Source: Micrococcales bacterium (GTDB lineage: Bacteria > Actinomycetota > Actinomycetes > Actinomycetales > CAWJMD01). From it: a stretch of 36,914 nucleotides of DNA. Location of the stretch: positions 1 through 36,914 of the forward strand of contig PDSI01000163.1 of the NCBI GenBank assembly GCA_002748415.1, given 5' to 3'. How positions within the stretch are numbered: the first letter of the stretch is position 1; each line of letters opens with the position of its first letter. The notes under the pieces are model-generated. The model did no database searches. It saw only the letters and a program-made list of their open reading frames with translations, and was not told the DNA's origin. Below are positions 14,984-23,349 of the stretch, piece by piece. The position numbers and the translations under genes were made by a program.

Positions 14984-15011
14984 CTCAGGAACAGCCCCCG
15001 GCAGCCGATGG
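14984..15011 (+). promoter_or_regulatory. Candidate sigma-28 promoter of the flgN-flgK-flgL unit
   Basis: CTCA (14984-14987), 16 bases, then GCCGATGG (15004-15011). Six of eight -10 bases agree with the known sigma-28 -10 GCCGATAA. It lies in the divergent region between fliA and flgN, about 70 bp before the flgN start. It is the best of three similar sites in the window. Confidence 0.6.
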
Positions 15012-15085
15012 TGACTAGGAGGGGGTTCGGATGCCCCACGAAGATCGACCACTCAAGCGACGGAACGCGACCAGGAGGTGACCCG

Positions 15086-15577
15086 ATGGGTCTGACCGAG
15101 GTCTCTACGGTGTTGTGGCGGGAACGCGAGCTGCTGGAACTGCTCGCCTACAAGCTGCACGTGGAGCAGTTGGTACTCGGCGGCGGCAGCCGGTTCCTGG
15201 TCCAGGCCACCCGCGAGGTGGAAGCCGTCATCACCGAGATCCGGGACACCGAACTCGCCCGGGCGGTCGAGGTCGAAGCGGTGGGCGCCGAGCTCGGGCT
15301 GGGCTCCCAGCCGTCCTTGTCGCAGCTGGCCGCCGCGGCGCCACCGCCGTGGGACGAGCTGTTCGGCGAGCACCGGGCCGCATTCCTGGCGCTCACCCAG
15401 GAGATCTCGGAGCTGGCCGCGGCCAACCGGGAAGCGCTGCTGATCGGGCAGCGGGCCACCCGGGAGACCCTGCTGGGTGTCACCGAGGCCGGCTCCGCAA
15501 GCACGACCACCTACGACAACACCGGACGTACGGGCGCGGCCGAGGAGTCGCGCCGGCTGGTGGACCGTGCGCTATGA
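15086..15577 (+). CDS. flgN: Flagellar chaperone FlgN
   Basis: Encodes 163 residues. FlgN-type chaperones hold FlgK and FlgL for export, and this gene directly precedes both. It is a long helical protein: LTEVSTVLWRERELLELLAY and KLHVEQLVLGGGSRFLVQAT resemble the FlgN N-terminal helix. A C-terminal helix (LTQEISELAAANREALLIG) precedes a loose Ser/Thr-rich tail. The ATG at 15086 has AGGAGG 7 nt upstream; a reading frame to 15008 without a site is rejected. The stop overlaps the flgK ATG (ATGA). Confidence 0.87.
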   Translation: MGLTEVSTVLWRERELLELLAYKLHVEQLVLGGGSRFLVQATREVEAVITEIRDTELARAVEVEAVGAELGLGSQPSLSQLAAAAPPPWDELFGEHRAAFLALTQEISELAAANREALLIGQRATRETLLGVTEAGSASTTTYDNTGRTGAAEESRRLVDRAL

Positions 15578-16905
15578 GTACCTTCTCCGGACTGTCGGTC
15601 GCGCTGTCCTCGTTGCAGTCCCAGCGCCGCGCCATGGATGTGGTGGGCCAGAACGTGGCCAATGTCAACACCCCCGGCTACACCCGCCAGCGGGCCGAGA
15701 TGGCCCCGATCGCGCCGTCGAACGTGATGAACATGTGGGGCACTCCGCTGCGTGCCGGCAACGGCGTCGAAGTCGTCGACATCGCCCGGCTCGGCGACGA
15801 GGTGGCGACCGCCAGGCTGCGCGGCCAGACCGCCCTGGCCGGCTACCACGCCCGCTCCGCGCAGAACTACGACCAGATCCAGAACAGCCTGGGCGAGCCC
15901 TCCGACACCGGGCTGACCGAGCAGCTGGCCCAGATGTTCTCCGCCTGGGGGGACGTGTCCAACAACGCTTCCGACCCGGCCTCGCTGGCGGTCCTGCAGC
16001 AACGATCCGCCGCGGTGGCCGACGTGCTGCGCGAGCGTCACGAAGGTGTTGTCTCACAGTGGGATTCGGTGCACCACCGGGTAGGCGCCAGCGTCGAGGC
16101 ACTCACCACCGAGGCGGCGAACATCGCGCACCTGAACAAGGAGATCTTCAAGGCCGACACCGCCGAGCTGCCGCACAACGAGTTGCTGGACCGTCGCGAC
16201 CAGCTGATCACCAAGCTCACCAGGATGGCCGATGTCACGGTCACCCCGATGGACGGGGGCATGGTGCAGCTCAGCCTGGGCGGGCAGGTTCTGGTGGACG
16301 GCGTCAACTCCACCACGGTCAGTCTCACCGGCACTGCCGCCTTTCCCGGAGCCACCCCCGGTAGCACCGGTATCGCGGTGGACGGGACTGCGGTCACCGT
16401 GGACAGCGGCGAGCTGGCCGCCGATCTCAACGCCCTCAACGCCGCCCTGCCGCGGGTGGCCGGCGGCTACGACGCGGTGGCCACCGGTCTGATGAACCTG
16501 GTCAACGGTGAGACCGGGCAGGCATTCTTCGCCGGTTCCGGGGCCGCCGACATCACCGTGGCCATCACCGACCCGGCCGCCATCAACACCTCCACGGTCG
16601 GGCGCGACGGCGCGATCGCCGACGCCATCGTGGCCCGCCGTAACGAGCCCACCGCTCCCGATTCGGCATGGGCCCAGATCATCGGCGAGATGGGTGTGCA
16701 GGCCGACAGCGCCAATCAACGGGCCGCCACGGCCGAGAACACCCGGCTGGCTGCCGAGAACGCGCTCAGTGCCGCCACCGGGGTGGACATCGACGAGGAG
16801 ATGACCAACCTGGTGTCCACCCAGCGGGCCTACCAGGCGGCCGGAAAGCTGATGGCCACCATCGACTCCATGCTGGATACACTCATCAACGGAATCGGGA
16901 GGTAG
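15574..16905 (+). CDS. flgK: Hook-filament junction protein FlgK (HAP1)
   Basis: Encodes 443 residues. FlgK joins the hook to the filament. The N-terminal axial motif (FSGLSVALSSLQSQRRAMDV, VGQNVANVNTPGYTRQRAEM) and the C-terminal one (GVDIDEEMTNLVSTQRAYQAA, then KLMATIDSMLDTLINGIGR) are textbook. The middle has NELLDRRDQLITKLTRMADV, typical of FlgK. The ATG is fixed by the overlap with flgN and gives the correct N-terminus. flgL starts 6 bp later. Confidence 0.96.
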   Translation: MSTFSGLSVALSSLQSQRRAMDVVGQNVANVNTPGYTRQRAEMAPIAPSNVMNMWGTPLRAGNGVEVVDIARLGDEVATARLRGQTALAGYHARSAQNYDQIQNSLGEPSDTGLTEQLAQMFSAWGDVSNNASDPASLAVLQQRSAAVADVLRERHEGVVSQWDSVHHRVGASVEALTTEAANIAHLNKEIFKADTAELPHNELLDRRDQLITKLTRMADVTVTPMDGGMVQLSLGGQVLVDGVNSTTVSLTGTAAFPGATPGSTGIAVDGTAVTVDSGELAADLNALNAALPRVAGGYDAVATGLMNLVNGETGQAFFAGSGAADITVAITDPAAINTSTVGRDGAIADAIVARRNEPTAPDSAWAQIIGEMGVQADSANQRAATAENTRLAAENALSAATGVDIDEEMTNLVSTQRAYQAAGKLMATIDSMLDTLINGIGR

Positions 16906-16911
16906 CCGGTC

Positions 16912-17826
16912 ATGATCGGTACCCGGACCACCCACGCCGGCACCGCCCGGGCCTCGCTGGCCTACATGCAGCAGGCATACAGCCGCAGCGCCGATGCCTC
17001 CGCTCGACTGTCCAGCGGTAAACGCATCCAACGGCCCTCGGACGACCCGTCCGGGGTCGTGGCCGCGATGTCGCTGCGCTCCGATGCCCGCGCCCAGGTG
17101 CAGTTCGCTCGCAACGGTGACGACGGCATCGGCTGGTTGTCGGTGACCGACAACGCGCTGCAGCAGGCCCTGAACGAACTGCGTGGTGCCCAGCAGTCCG
17201 TGCTGCAGGCCAGCAACCACGGCGCCATGAACGCGCAGTCCCGGCAAGCGCTGGCGGCCGAGGTCCGCGCTGCCCGCGACAATCTCCTCTCGCTGGCCAA
17301 CACCACTTACCTCGACCGCCCGGTCTTCGGCGGGGCCACCACCGGCAGTACTGCCTTCGAGGCCGGCACCGACCCGGCCACCGGCGCTTACACAGCCACC
17401 TACACCGGCGACTCGGGAATGGTGCAGCGCCGGCTGGACAACGACACCCAGATCCGGGTCGACACGCCCGGAGAGGACGTGTTCGTCCTGGGCGGGACCA
17501 CGCTGTTCGCCATGCTGGACTCGATCGCCACCAACATCGAGTCCAACCCGCAGGCGCTGGCGGCCGACCTCGACTCGCTCGCGGCGGCACACCAGCAAGT
17601 CTCCGGGCACCTGGCCGGTGTCGGTAACCGCTACCAGCGCGTCGACTCACTTCGGCAGGCCGCCTTGGACAACGAACTGAGCCTGAAGGCGTCGCTGTCC
17701 AAGGTGGAGGACGTCGACGTGCCGGCCGCCATCATGGAGATGGAGCTGGCCTCGATGGCCTACCAGGCCTCGCTCGGTGCGACCGCCAAGGTCATGCAAC
17801 CCACCTTGCTGGATTTCCTGCGCTGA
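16912..17826 (+). CDS. flgL: Hook-filament junction protein FlgL (HAP3)
   Basis: Encodes 304 residues. It is flagellin-like at both ends: SADASARLSSGKRIQRPSDD, then SGVVAAMSLRSDARAQVQF near the N-terminus, and AIMEMELASMAYQASLGAT with the end KVMQPTLLDFLR. FlgL sits between FlgK and the first flagellin ring. The central domain (about 140-190) has FGGATTGSTAFEA and a short Tyr/Thr-rich stretch, YTATYTGDSG. It follows flgK by 6 bp and is read on the same transcript. A 157-bp gap then precedes fliW. Confidence 0.95.
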   Translation: MIGTRTTHAGTARASLAYMQQAYSRSADASARLSSGKRIQRPSDDPSGVVAAMSLRSDARAQVQFARNGDDGIGWLSVTDNALQQALNELRGAQQSVLQASNHGAMNAQSRQALAAEVRAARDNLLSLANTTYLDRPVFGGATTGSTAFEAGTDPATGAYTATYTGDSGMVQRRLDNDTQIRVDTPGEDVFVLGGTTLFAMLDSIATNIESNPQALAADLDSLAAAHQQVSGHLAGVGNRYQRVDSLRQAALDNELSLKASLSKVEDVDVPAAIMEMELASMAYQASLGATAKVMQPTLLDFLR

Positions 17827-17983
17827 GTTGTGTACCGGTCGACCAGTCACACGCAGTCGCAATATGGCACCATTGAGTAACGGTCGGCCATGGCCACGCG
17901 GATGCACGCACGATCGCCCGCCAGCGGCACACCGGCCGTGCGACCCGCGAGACCGGGACCTGCCAACAGATCGGATTGACGGC

Positions 17984-18406
17984 GTGCAAGCAGCTACCAC
18001 CACTCCCACCGCACAGCCGAGCGAGGACGTGCCGGTGCTGACCTTCACCGAACCGCTGCCTGGGCTCGGTGGCCTGACCAGGTTCGCGCTGGTACCGATG
18101 GACGAATACGGGTCGCTGTTCAGCCTGCGCAGCGTCGAGGACGCCGCGCTGCGGCTGCTGCTGGCCCCGACCTGGGTATGCGCCCAGGACTACGCCTTCG
18201 AGCTGGAGGACGGCATTGCCGCCGATCTCGGCCTGAACAGTGCCGAGCAGGCCGCGGTGTTCCTCGTGGTCACCCCGGGCGACAGCCTGGCCACCAGCAC
18301 CGTCAACCAGCTGGCGCCGGTCGTGGTCAACTCCGAGACCGGTGCCGCCGTCCAGCTGGTGTTGACCGGGACCGATCACTCGGTGCGGGCGCCATTGGTC
18401 ACCTGA
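17984..18406 (+). CDS. fliW: Flagellar assembly factor FliW
   Basis: Encodes about 140 residues from the GTG at 17984. FliW binds flagellin near its C-terminus and, where CsrA exists, antagonises it, so that flagellin translation follows secretion. Family features are VLTFTEPLPGLGGLTRFALV, FSLRSVEDAALRLLLAPTWV and FLVVTPGDSLATSTVNQLAP, then VVNSETGAAVQLVL. The N-terminal 15 residues are loose and no ribosome-binding site is good, so the start is provisional. The usual partner gene csrA is not adjacent: ruvA follows after 97 bp. Confidence 0.9.
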   Translation: MQAATTTPTAQPSEDVPVLTFTEPLPGLGGLTRFALVPMDEYGSLFSLRSVEDAALRLLLAPTWVCAQDYAFELEDGIAADLGLNSAEQAAVFLVVTPGDSLATSTVNQLAPVVVNSETGAAVQLVLTGTDHSVRAPLVT

Positions 18407-18461
18407 CGGCCAGTGCCCGGCGGGTGGCCGGCGGACCGGCAACTGCCGACACACCCCCGTT

Positions 18462-18475
18462 CGAACACCCGTTGC
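18462..18475. promoter_or_regulatory. LexA (SOS) box-like site before ruvA
   Basis: CGAACACCCGTTGC agrees at 11 of 14 positions with the Gram-positive/actinobacterial LexA box CGAAC-RNRY-GTTYG. It lies about 30-40 bp before the ruvA GTG, just ahead of the probable -10. ruvAB is SOS-controlled in many bacteria, so the position makes sense, but the 3' half-site is imperfect. Confidence 0.45.
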
Positions 18476-18490
18476 GAAGCGGGTGCCGCA

Positions 18491-18496
18491 TAGGCT
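18491..18496 (+). promoter_or_regulatory. -10 element for ruvA, probably leaderless
   Basis: TAGGCT fits TANNNT and ends 7 bases before the GTG at 18504. Transcription would begin at or next to the start codon. No ribosome-binding site is present, consistent with a leaderless message, common in actinobacteria. There is no good -35. The same hexamer stands 6 bases before the GTG at 29922. Confidence 0.4.
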
Positions 18497-18503
18497 CGAT
18501 GCC

Positions 18504-19097
18504 GTGATCTCCTCGCTGCGGGGCACCGTCACTCACGTCGGCCTCGATCACGTAGTCATCGAGGTCGGCGGGGTCGGCATCAGCGTGCTCGCCACCCCGG
18601 CCACCTTGGCCGGTGCCTGCCCGGGGCAGACCCTTGAGTTGGCTACCTCGCTGGTGGTCCGGGAGGACTCACTGACCCTGTACGGATTCGCCGGCCAGGA
18701 CGAACGTGAGGTCTTCCAGATCTTGCAGCTGGTCAGTGGCGTCGGACCCAGGCTGGCGCTGGCCACCTTGGCCGTCCACAGCCCGGACGCGGTGCGCGAC
18801 GCGGTGGCCAAGGAGGACGTCGCGGTGCTGACCGCGGTGCCCGGCATCGGCAAGAAAGGCGCCCAGCGGGTCGTGCTGGAGCTGGCGGACAAGCTCGGCC
18901 GTCCGGCCACGGCCGGTACCGGCGCCGGCTCGACGCCGGCCGCCGAAGCATCCGCAGACGTGATCCAGGCCCTGGTCGGCCTCGGCTGGAACACCAAGCA
19001 GGCCGAACGAGCCACCGCGGATGCGCGGGCCGAACACCCGAACGCCGATGTCGCCACGGTGCTGCGCGCCGCACTACGGACCCTGGGGTCGGCATGA
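18504..19097 (+). CDS. ruvA: Holliday junction DNA-binding subunit RuvA
   Basis: Encodes 197 residues, normal for RuvA. The tetramer holds the four-way junction for the RuvB motor. Domain I is [20 protein letters not shown]; domain II has two helix-hairpin-helix motifs ([14 protein letters not shown] and [20 protein letters not shown]); domain III binds RuvB ([19 protein letters not shown]). The GTG at 18504 gives the standard N-terminus (VISSLRG). It overlaps ruvB by ATGA. ruvC, usually immediately upstream in actinobacteria, is missing: flagellar fliW is there instead. Confidence 0.96.
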   Translation: MISSLRGTVTHVGLDHVVIEVGGVGISVLATPATLAGACPGQTLELATSLVVREDSLTLYGFAGQDEREVFQILQLVSGVGPRLALATLAVHSPDAVRDAVAKEDVAVLTAVPGIGKKGAQRVVLELADKLGRPATAGTGAGSTPAAEASADVIQALVGLGWNTKQAERATADARAEHPNADVATVLRAALRTLGSA

Positions 19098-20194
19098 GCG
19101 ACATCGGACCTGCCGTGGGTGGGCAGGGGGGCGGCCCGGCGGCGCCCGGGCGGGTGGTCTCCGCGGATGCGGAAGCGGCCGAACGAGCGGCCGAGGCCGC
19201 GTTACGTCCCGACACCCTGGCCGAGTTCGTCGGGCAGCCGGTGGTGCGCGAACAGCTCGGGCTGGTGTTGGCCGCCGCTCGCGAGCGTGGGCACGCACCG
19301 GACCACCTGCTGTTGTCCGGCCCGCCCGGGCTCGGCAAGACCACCTTGGCGATGATCGTCGCGGCCGAACTCGGCACCTCGGTGCGGATCACCTCCGGCC
19401 CGGCCATCCAGCATGCCGGTGACCTGGCCGCGGTGCTCAGCTCACTGTCCGGTGGTGAGGTGCTGTTCATCGACGAGATCCACCGGGTGGCCCGGGCGGC
19501 CGAGGAGATGCTGTACGTGGCCATGGAGGACTACCGGGTCGACGTCATCGTCGGCAAGGGTCCCGGTGCCACGGCCATTCCGCTGCAGCTGGAACCGTTC
19601 ACCCTGGTGGGGGCCACCACCAGGGCCGGGTTGCTGCCGGCGCCGCTGCGGGACCGGTTCGGGTTCACCGCGCACCTGGACTTCTACAGCACTGAGGATC
19701 TGACCACGGTGGTGCACCGGTCGGCGGCGTTGCTGGACATCCAGGTCACCGAACAGGGGGCCGTCGAGATCGCGGGCCGGTCCAGGGGGACCCCGCGGAT
19801 CGCCAACCGGTTGCTGCGCCGGGTCCGCGACTGGGCCCAGGTCAAGGGCGACGGTGTGCTCGACCTGGCGGCCGCGCAGGCCGCGCTGCGGGTCTACGAG
19901 GTGGACGAGGCCGGCCTGGACCGGCTGGACCGGGCGGTGCTGCGGGCCCTGTGCACCAGGTTCGGCGGCGGACCGGTGGGGTTGTCGACCTTGGCCGTCA
20001 CGGTCGGTGAGGAACCGGAGACGGTCGAGACCGTGGCCGAGCCGTTTCTGGTGCGGGAAGGGCTGATCGCCCGCAGCCCGCGTGGCCGGGTGGCCACCGC
20101 TCGTACCTGGGCGCACCTGAATCTCACCCCACCGCCGGGATCCGGAGGCCGGCAACTCGATTTCGCTGTGAAGCGTTCCGACCCGGGGAGCTGA
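19094..20194 (+). CDS. ruvB: Holliday junction branch-migration ATPase RuvB
   Basis: Encodes 366 residues. It is an AAA+ hexameric motor driving branch migration. Walker [10 protein letters not shown] is at 76-84, Walker B DEIH at 127-130, sensor 1 is [11 protein letters not shown], and the arginine finger region is [10 protein letters not shown]. The C-terminal winged helix reads [20 protein letters not shown], then [20 protein letters not shown]. About 25 residues at the N-terminus are Gly/Ala-rich and extra. It is co-translated with ruvA. Confidence 0.97.
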   Translation: MSDIGPAVGGQGGGPAAPGRVVSADAEAAERAAEAALRPDTLAEFVGQPVVREQLGLVLAAARERGHAPDHLLLSGPPGLGKTTLAMIVAAELGTSVRITSGPAIQHAGDLAAVLSSLSGGEVLFIDEIHRVARAAEEMLYVAMEDYRVDVIVGKGPGATAIPLQLEPFTLVGATTRAGLLPAPLRDRFGFTAHLDFYSTEDLTTVVHRSAALLDIQVTEQGAVEIAGRSRGTPRIANRLLRRVRDWAQVKGDGVLDLAAAQAALRVYEVDEAGLDRLDRAVLRALCTRFGGGPVGLSTLAVTVGEEPETVETVAEPFLVREGLIARSPRGRVATARTWAHLNLTPPPGSGGRQLDFAVKRSDPGS

Positions 20195-20317
20195 ACACGA
20201 CGCCAGATCACAAACAACCCATACCGGTGCCGGTACCGTCGGTTCGTCGCCTACCATCGTGAGGTTGCGTGCCGGCCTCACCGGCGAACCGAATCGTAAA
20301 CGACGACAGGAAGTGAC

Positions 20318-22303
20318 GTGGCCGCAGACAAGCGTAAGTTTGCTTGGGCGAAGCTGATCGCTCTGGCGCTGGTGGTGGCGGCGGTGTTCGGATCGGTGGC
20401 TGCCGGCAGCCGGTGGTCCGGCGCCTCCTGGTCTCCACGGCTGGCCTTGGACCTGGCAGGCGGCACTCAGATCGTGTTGACGCCTCGGTTGGTGGACCGC
20501 GACGACCAGCAGGTCACCGACGAATCGTTGAACGAGGCCATCGCGATCATCCGTCAGCGGGTGGACTCCTCCGGCGTGGCCGAAGCGGAGATTACCCGCC
20601 AGGGCAGCAACAACATCGTGGTCAGCCTGCCCGGCGACCCGGCCGAGCAGGAGAGCGCGATCCGGCTGGTCAGCCAATCGGCGCAGCTGTCCTTCCGGAC
20701 CGTGATGGATGTTTCCGAGCCGACCCCGATGACCGACCCGGCCGCCCAGCCACCCGCAGGGGGCGAGCCGGGTGGGCAAGGTCAGCCGGGTGGGCAAGGT
20801 CAGCCGGGTGGCCAAGGTCAGCCGGGCGGCCAAGGTGAGCAAGGCGGCCAACCCGCCCCGGACCCGGCCGTGCAGCCCAGCGGCCAGACCGATCAGCGCG
20901 CCGTTCCACGGGCCCTGCTGTCGCAGTCCTCGCAGCGGTCCCGGCAGTCACAGGCGGCGCCAGCCGCACAAGCCGTCCCGGCCACCGATACCCCCGATCC
21001 CGCCCCGACACCGGGTGTCCCCGGTCAGCCGCCGCCGCCGTCGCAGCTGATCACCCCCGAGATCACCGAGGAGTACATCGCGCTGGACTGCACCGACCCG
21101 GCCAGCCGGGCCGGCGGCGGAAAATCCGATCCGGCCCAGGTGCTGGTCACCTGTTCGCGGGACGGCAAGGCCAAGTACCTGTTGGCGCCGGTGTCGATGA
21201 CCGGTTCCCAAGTGGCTACCGCCGAGGCCAGGATGGCCCGCAACGAACAGGGCCAGACCACCGGTGGGTGGGAGGTCGGGCTCACCATGAAGAAAGACGC
21301 TGTGAAGGCCTACGCGGACCTGACCAGCAAGCTCGTGGCAGCCTCCCAGCCGGAGAACCAGCTCGGCATCGTGCTGGACGATTTGGTGGTGGTTGCGCCG
21401 GTGCAACAAGCAGCCATCACCGACGGCCAGTCCCGGATCACCGGTGGCTTCTCCCGGCAAGAGGCGGCCGAACTTGCCAACCAGCTGAAGTTCGGCGCGC
21501 TGCCGATGTCCTTCGATGTGCAGACTCAGGACCAGATCTCGGCATTGCTCGGCTCCGAGCAGTTGCGCAACGGCTTGCTGGCCGGGCTGGTCGGCCTGGT
21601 CTTGGTGGCGCTGTATTCGCTGGCGCAGTACCGGGCACTGGGCCTGGTGACGATGGCCAGCCTGGTGGTGGCCGGTGCGCTGGCCTTCGGGATGATCCTG
21701 CTGCTGGGCTGGACGTACGGTTACCGGCTGAGCTTGCCCGGTGTGGCCGGGCTGATCGTGGCCATCGGTGTGACCGCCGACTCGTTCATCGTCTACTTCG
21801 AACGGATCCGCGACGAGGTCCGCGACGGCCGGGCGCTCGCCTCCGCGGTGGAACGAGCCTGGTCGCGGGCGCGGCGCACCATCATCATCTCCGACCTGGT
21901 CAACATCCTGGCCGCCGGGGTGCTCTATCTGCTGGCCGTCGGCGGGGTGCGCGGCTTCGCCTTCACCCTCGGCCTGACCACGATCATCGACCTCATCGTC
22001 GTCATCCTGTTCACCCACCCGGTGGTCTCGTTGCTGGCCCGGACCGAGTTCTTCGGCAACGGGCACCCGCTGTCCGGTTTCGGTGCCGCCCAGCTGGGCC
22101 GGGAGCCCACCTACGCCGGCCGCGCCCGGCGCCGCTCGGCCAAGCCGGCCGCCGTGTCCGCGTCCACCGGCGCGAAGGCCGAACAGAAAACCGAGGAACT
22201 CGTCGGGGCCGGAGCCGCAATGACCATCGCCGAACGCAAGGCGGCACGGGCGCGGGCCGCCCAGCAGGGCGAGCAGGCGAAGACCGGGGGTAAGGAAGTC
22301 TGA
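20318..22303 (+). CDS. secD: Protein translocase subunit SecD with a Gly/Gln/Pro-rich insert
   Basis: Encodes 661 residues, longer than most SecD proteins. SecD and SecF use the proton gradient to pull secreted proteins out of the Sec channel. One membrane segment is near residues 12-32. The periplasmic P1 domain begins LALDLAGGTQIVL. At about 145-250 there is a disordered insert with four GGQGQP-type repeats, then Ser/Pro/Ala-rich sequence. Five more membrane segments follow, with the signature GVTADSFIVYFERIRDE. The Lys/Ala-rich C-terminus is cytoplasmic. The start is GTG with AGGAAG upstream. The usual upstream yajC is absent. Confidence 0.95.
   Translation: MAADKRKFAWAKLIALALVVAAVFGSVAAGSRWSGASWSPRLALDLAGGTQIVLTPRLVDRDDQQVTDESLNEAIAIIRQRVDSSGVAEAEITRQGSNNIVVSLPGDPAEQESAIRLVSQSAQLSFRTVMDVSEPTPMTDPAAQPPAGGEPGGQGQPGGQGQPGGQGQPGGQGEQGGQPAPDPAVQPSGQTDQRAVPRALLSQSSQRSRQSQAAPAAQAVPATDTPDPAPTPGVPGQPPPPSQLITPEITEEYIALDCTDPASRAGGGKSDPAQVLVTCSRDGKAKYLLAPVSMTGSQVATAEARMARNEQGQTTGGWEVGLTMKKDAVKAYADLTSKLVAASQPENQLGIVLDDLVVVAPVQQAAITDGQSRITGGFSRQEAAELANQLKFGALPMSFDVQTQDQISALLGSEQLRNGLLAGLVGLVLVALYSLAQYRALGLVTMASLVVAGALAFGMILLLGWTYGYRLSLPGVAGLIVAIGVTADSFIVYFERIRDEVRDGRALASAVERAWSRARRTIIISDLVNILAAGVLYLLAVGGVRGFAFTLGLTTIIDLIVVILFTHPVVSLLARTEFFGNGHPLSGFGAAQLGREPTYAGRARRRSAKPAAVSASTGAKAEQKTEELVGAGAAMTIAERKAARARAAQQGEQAKTGGKEV
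20768..20839 (+). repeat. Four 18-bp tandem repeats inside secD
   Basis: Units 20768-20785, 20786-20803, 20804-20821 and 20822-20839 begin CCGGGTGGGCAAGG. The first two are identical and the last two have 1-4 changes. They encode Gly-Gly-Gln-Gly-Gln-Pro in the extracytoplasmic insert. Repeat number may vary between strains without shifting the frame. Confidence 0.95.
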
Positions 22304-23349
22304 TGTTTTCATTGGCCAGACTCGGTAACGACCTGTACAGCGGCGAACGCAGCATCGACTTCGTCGGCAACTGGAAACGGTGGCTGGGCCTCGGCGGGCT
22401 GCTGACGGCGGTCTCCGCGTTGCTCATCGCGATCAATGGGTTCAACCCGGGCATCGAATTCCGTGGCGGCACGCAGTTCCGGGTGCAAGCCGGAGCCGAC
22501 GCCGAGCAGAGCGTGGCCACCGATGCGGTCGCGAAGGTGCTGGGCGAGACCACTGAGGCCAGGGTCAGCCTCGTCGGCGAACAGACCGTGCAGGTGCAGA
22601 CCCAGACCATGACCGAACAGCAGAAGACCGAGTTGCGCGAGGCGCTGGCCGCCGGTTACGGCGTGCCTGCGGGTGAGGTGACCGCAAGTTTCGTCGGCGC
22701 CTCCTGGGGCCAGGACGTGACCCGGCAGGCTTTGACCGGTCTAGTGGTTTTCCTGGTGCTGGTCAGCGTGCTGCTCATCGTGTACTTCCGGGCCTGGCAG
22801 ATGGCGGTGGCGGCACTGGTGGCGCTCGCCCACGATCTGTTGATTACCGCCGGGGTGTACTCGGCCACCGGATTCGAGGTGACGCCGGCCGCGGTCATCG
22901 GGTTCCTCACCATTCTCGGCTACTCGCTGTACGACACGATGGTGGTCTTCGACAAGGTCCGTGAGAACACGAAAGCCGCACTGCTGCACGGCACCTCCAC
23001 CTACGCGGAGGCCGCCAACACGGCCATCAACCAGACCGTGGTGCGCTCGATCAACACCTCGGTGGTGGCGTTGCTGCCGGTGGCGGCCATCCTGTTCATC
23101 GGGGCGTTCCTGCTGGGGGCGGGCACGCTGAAGGACATTTCGCTGGCACTGCTGGTGGGCATGCTGGTGGGCACCTTCTCGTCGGTTTTCATCGCGACCC
23201 CGCTGTTGGTGGCATTGCGTGGCCGGGATGCACAGGTCCGGGCGCTAGCCGATAGGGTCGCGGTGGCCCGAGGTACCCGTGAACCGGTCACGGTGGGCGC
23301 GACGAAGAGTGAGGCGACCAGTGAGTCGGACCAAGCAAGCGAGACTTGA
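22303..23349 (+). CDS. secF: Protein translocase subunit SecF
   Basis: Encodes 348 residues and is the partner of SecD. Segment 1 is near 29-45; the first periplasmic block has FNPGIEFRGGTQFRV. The C-terminal five-helix part has ALAHDLLITAGVYSATGFEV, then FLTILGYSLYDTMVVFDKVR, the SecF signature. NQTVVRSINTS and the Gly-rich helix after it are also conserved. The ATG overlaps the secD stop (TGATG). The last 29 bp overlap apt. Confidence 0.97.
   Translation: MFSLARLGNDLYSGERSIDFVGNWKRWLGLGGLLTAVSALLIAINGFNPGIEFRGGTQFRVQAGADAEQSVATDAVAKVLGETTEARVSLVGEQTVQVQTQTMTEQQKTELREALAAGYGVPAGEVTASFVGASWGQDVTRQALTGLVVFLVLVSVLLIVYFRAWQMAVAALVALAHDLLITAGVYSATGFEVTPAAVIGFLTILGYSLYDTMVVFDKVRENTKAALLHGTSTYAEAANTAINQTVVRSINTSVVALLPVAAILFIGAFLLGAGTLKDISLALLVGMLVGTFSSVFIATPLLVALRGRDAQVRALADRVAVARGTREPVTVGATKSEATSESDQASET

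Noticed and set aside
20768..20839. CRISPR-like array
   Set aside because: The 18-bp units are contiguous with no spacers and stay in frame in secD. The same holds for 36154-36225 and 36469-36522.
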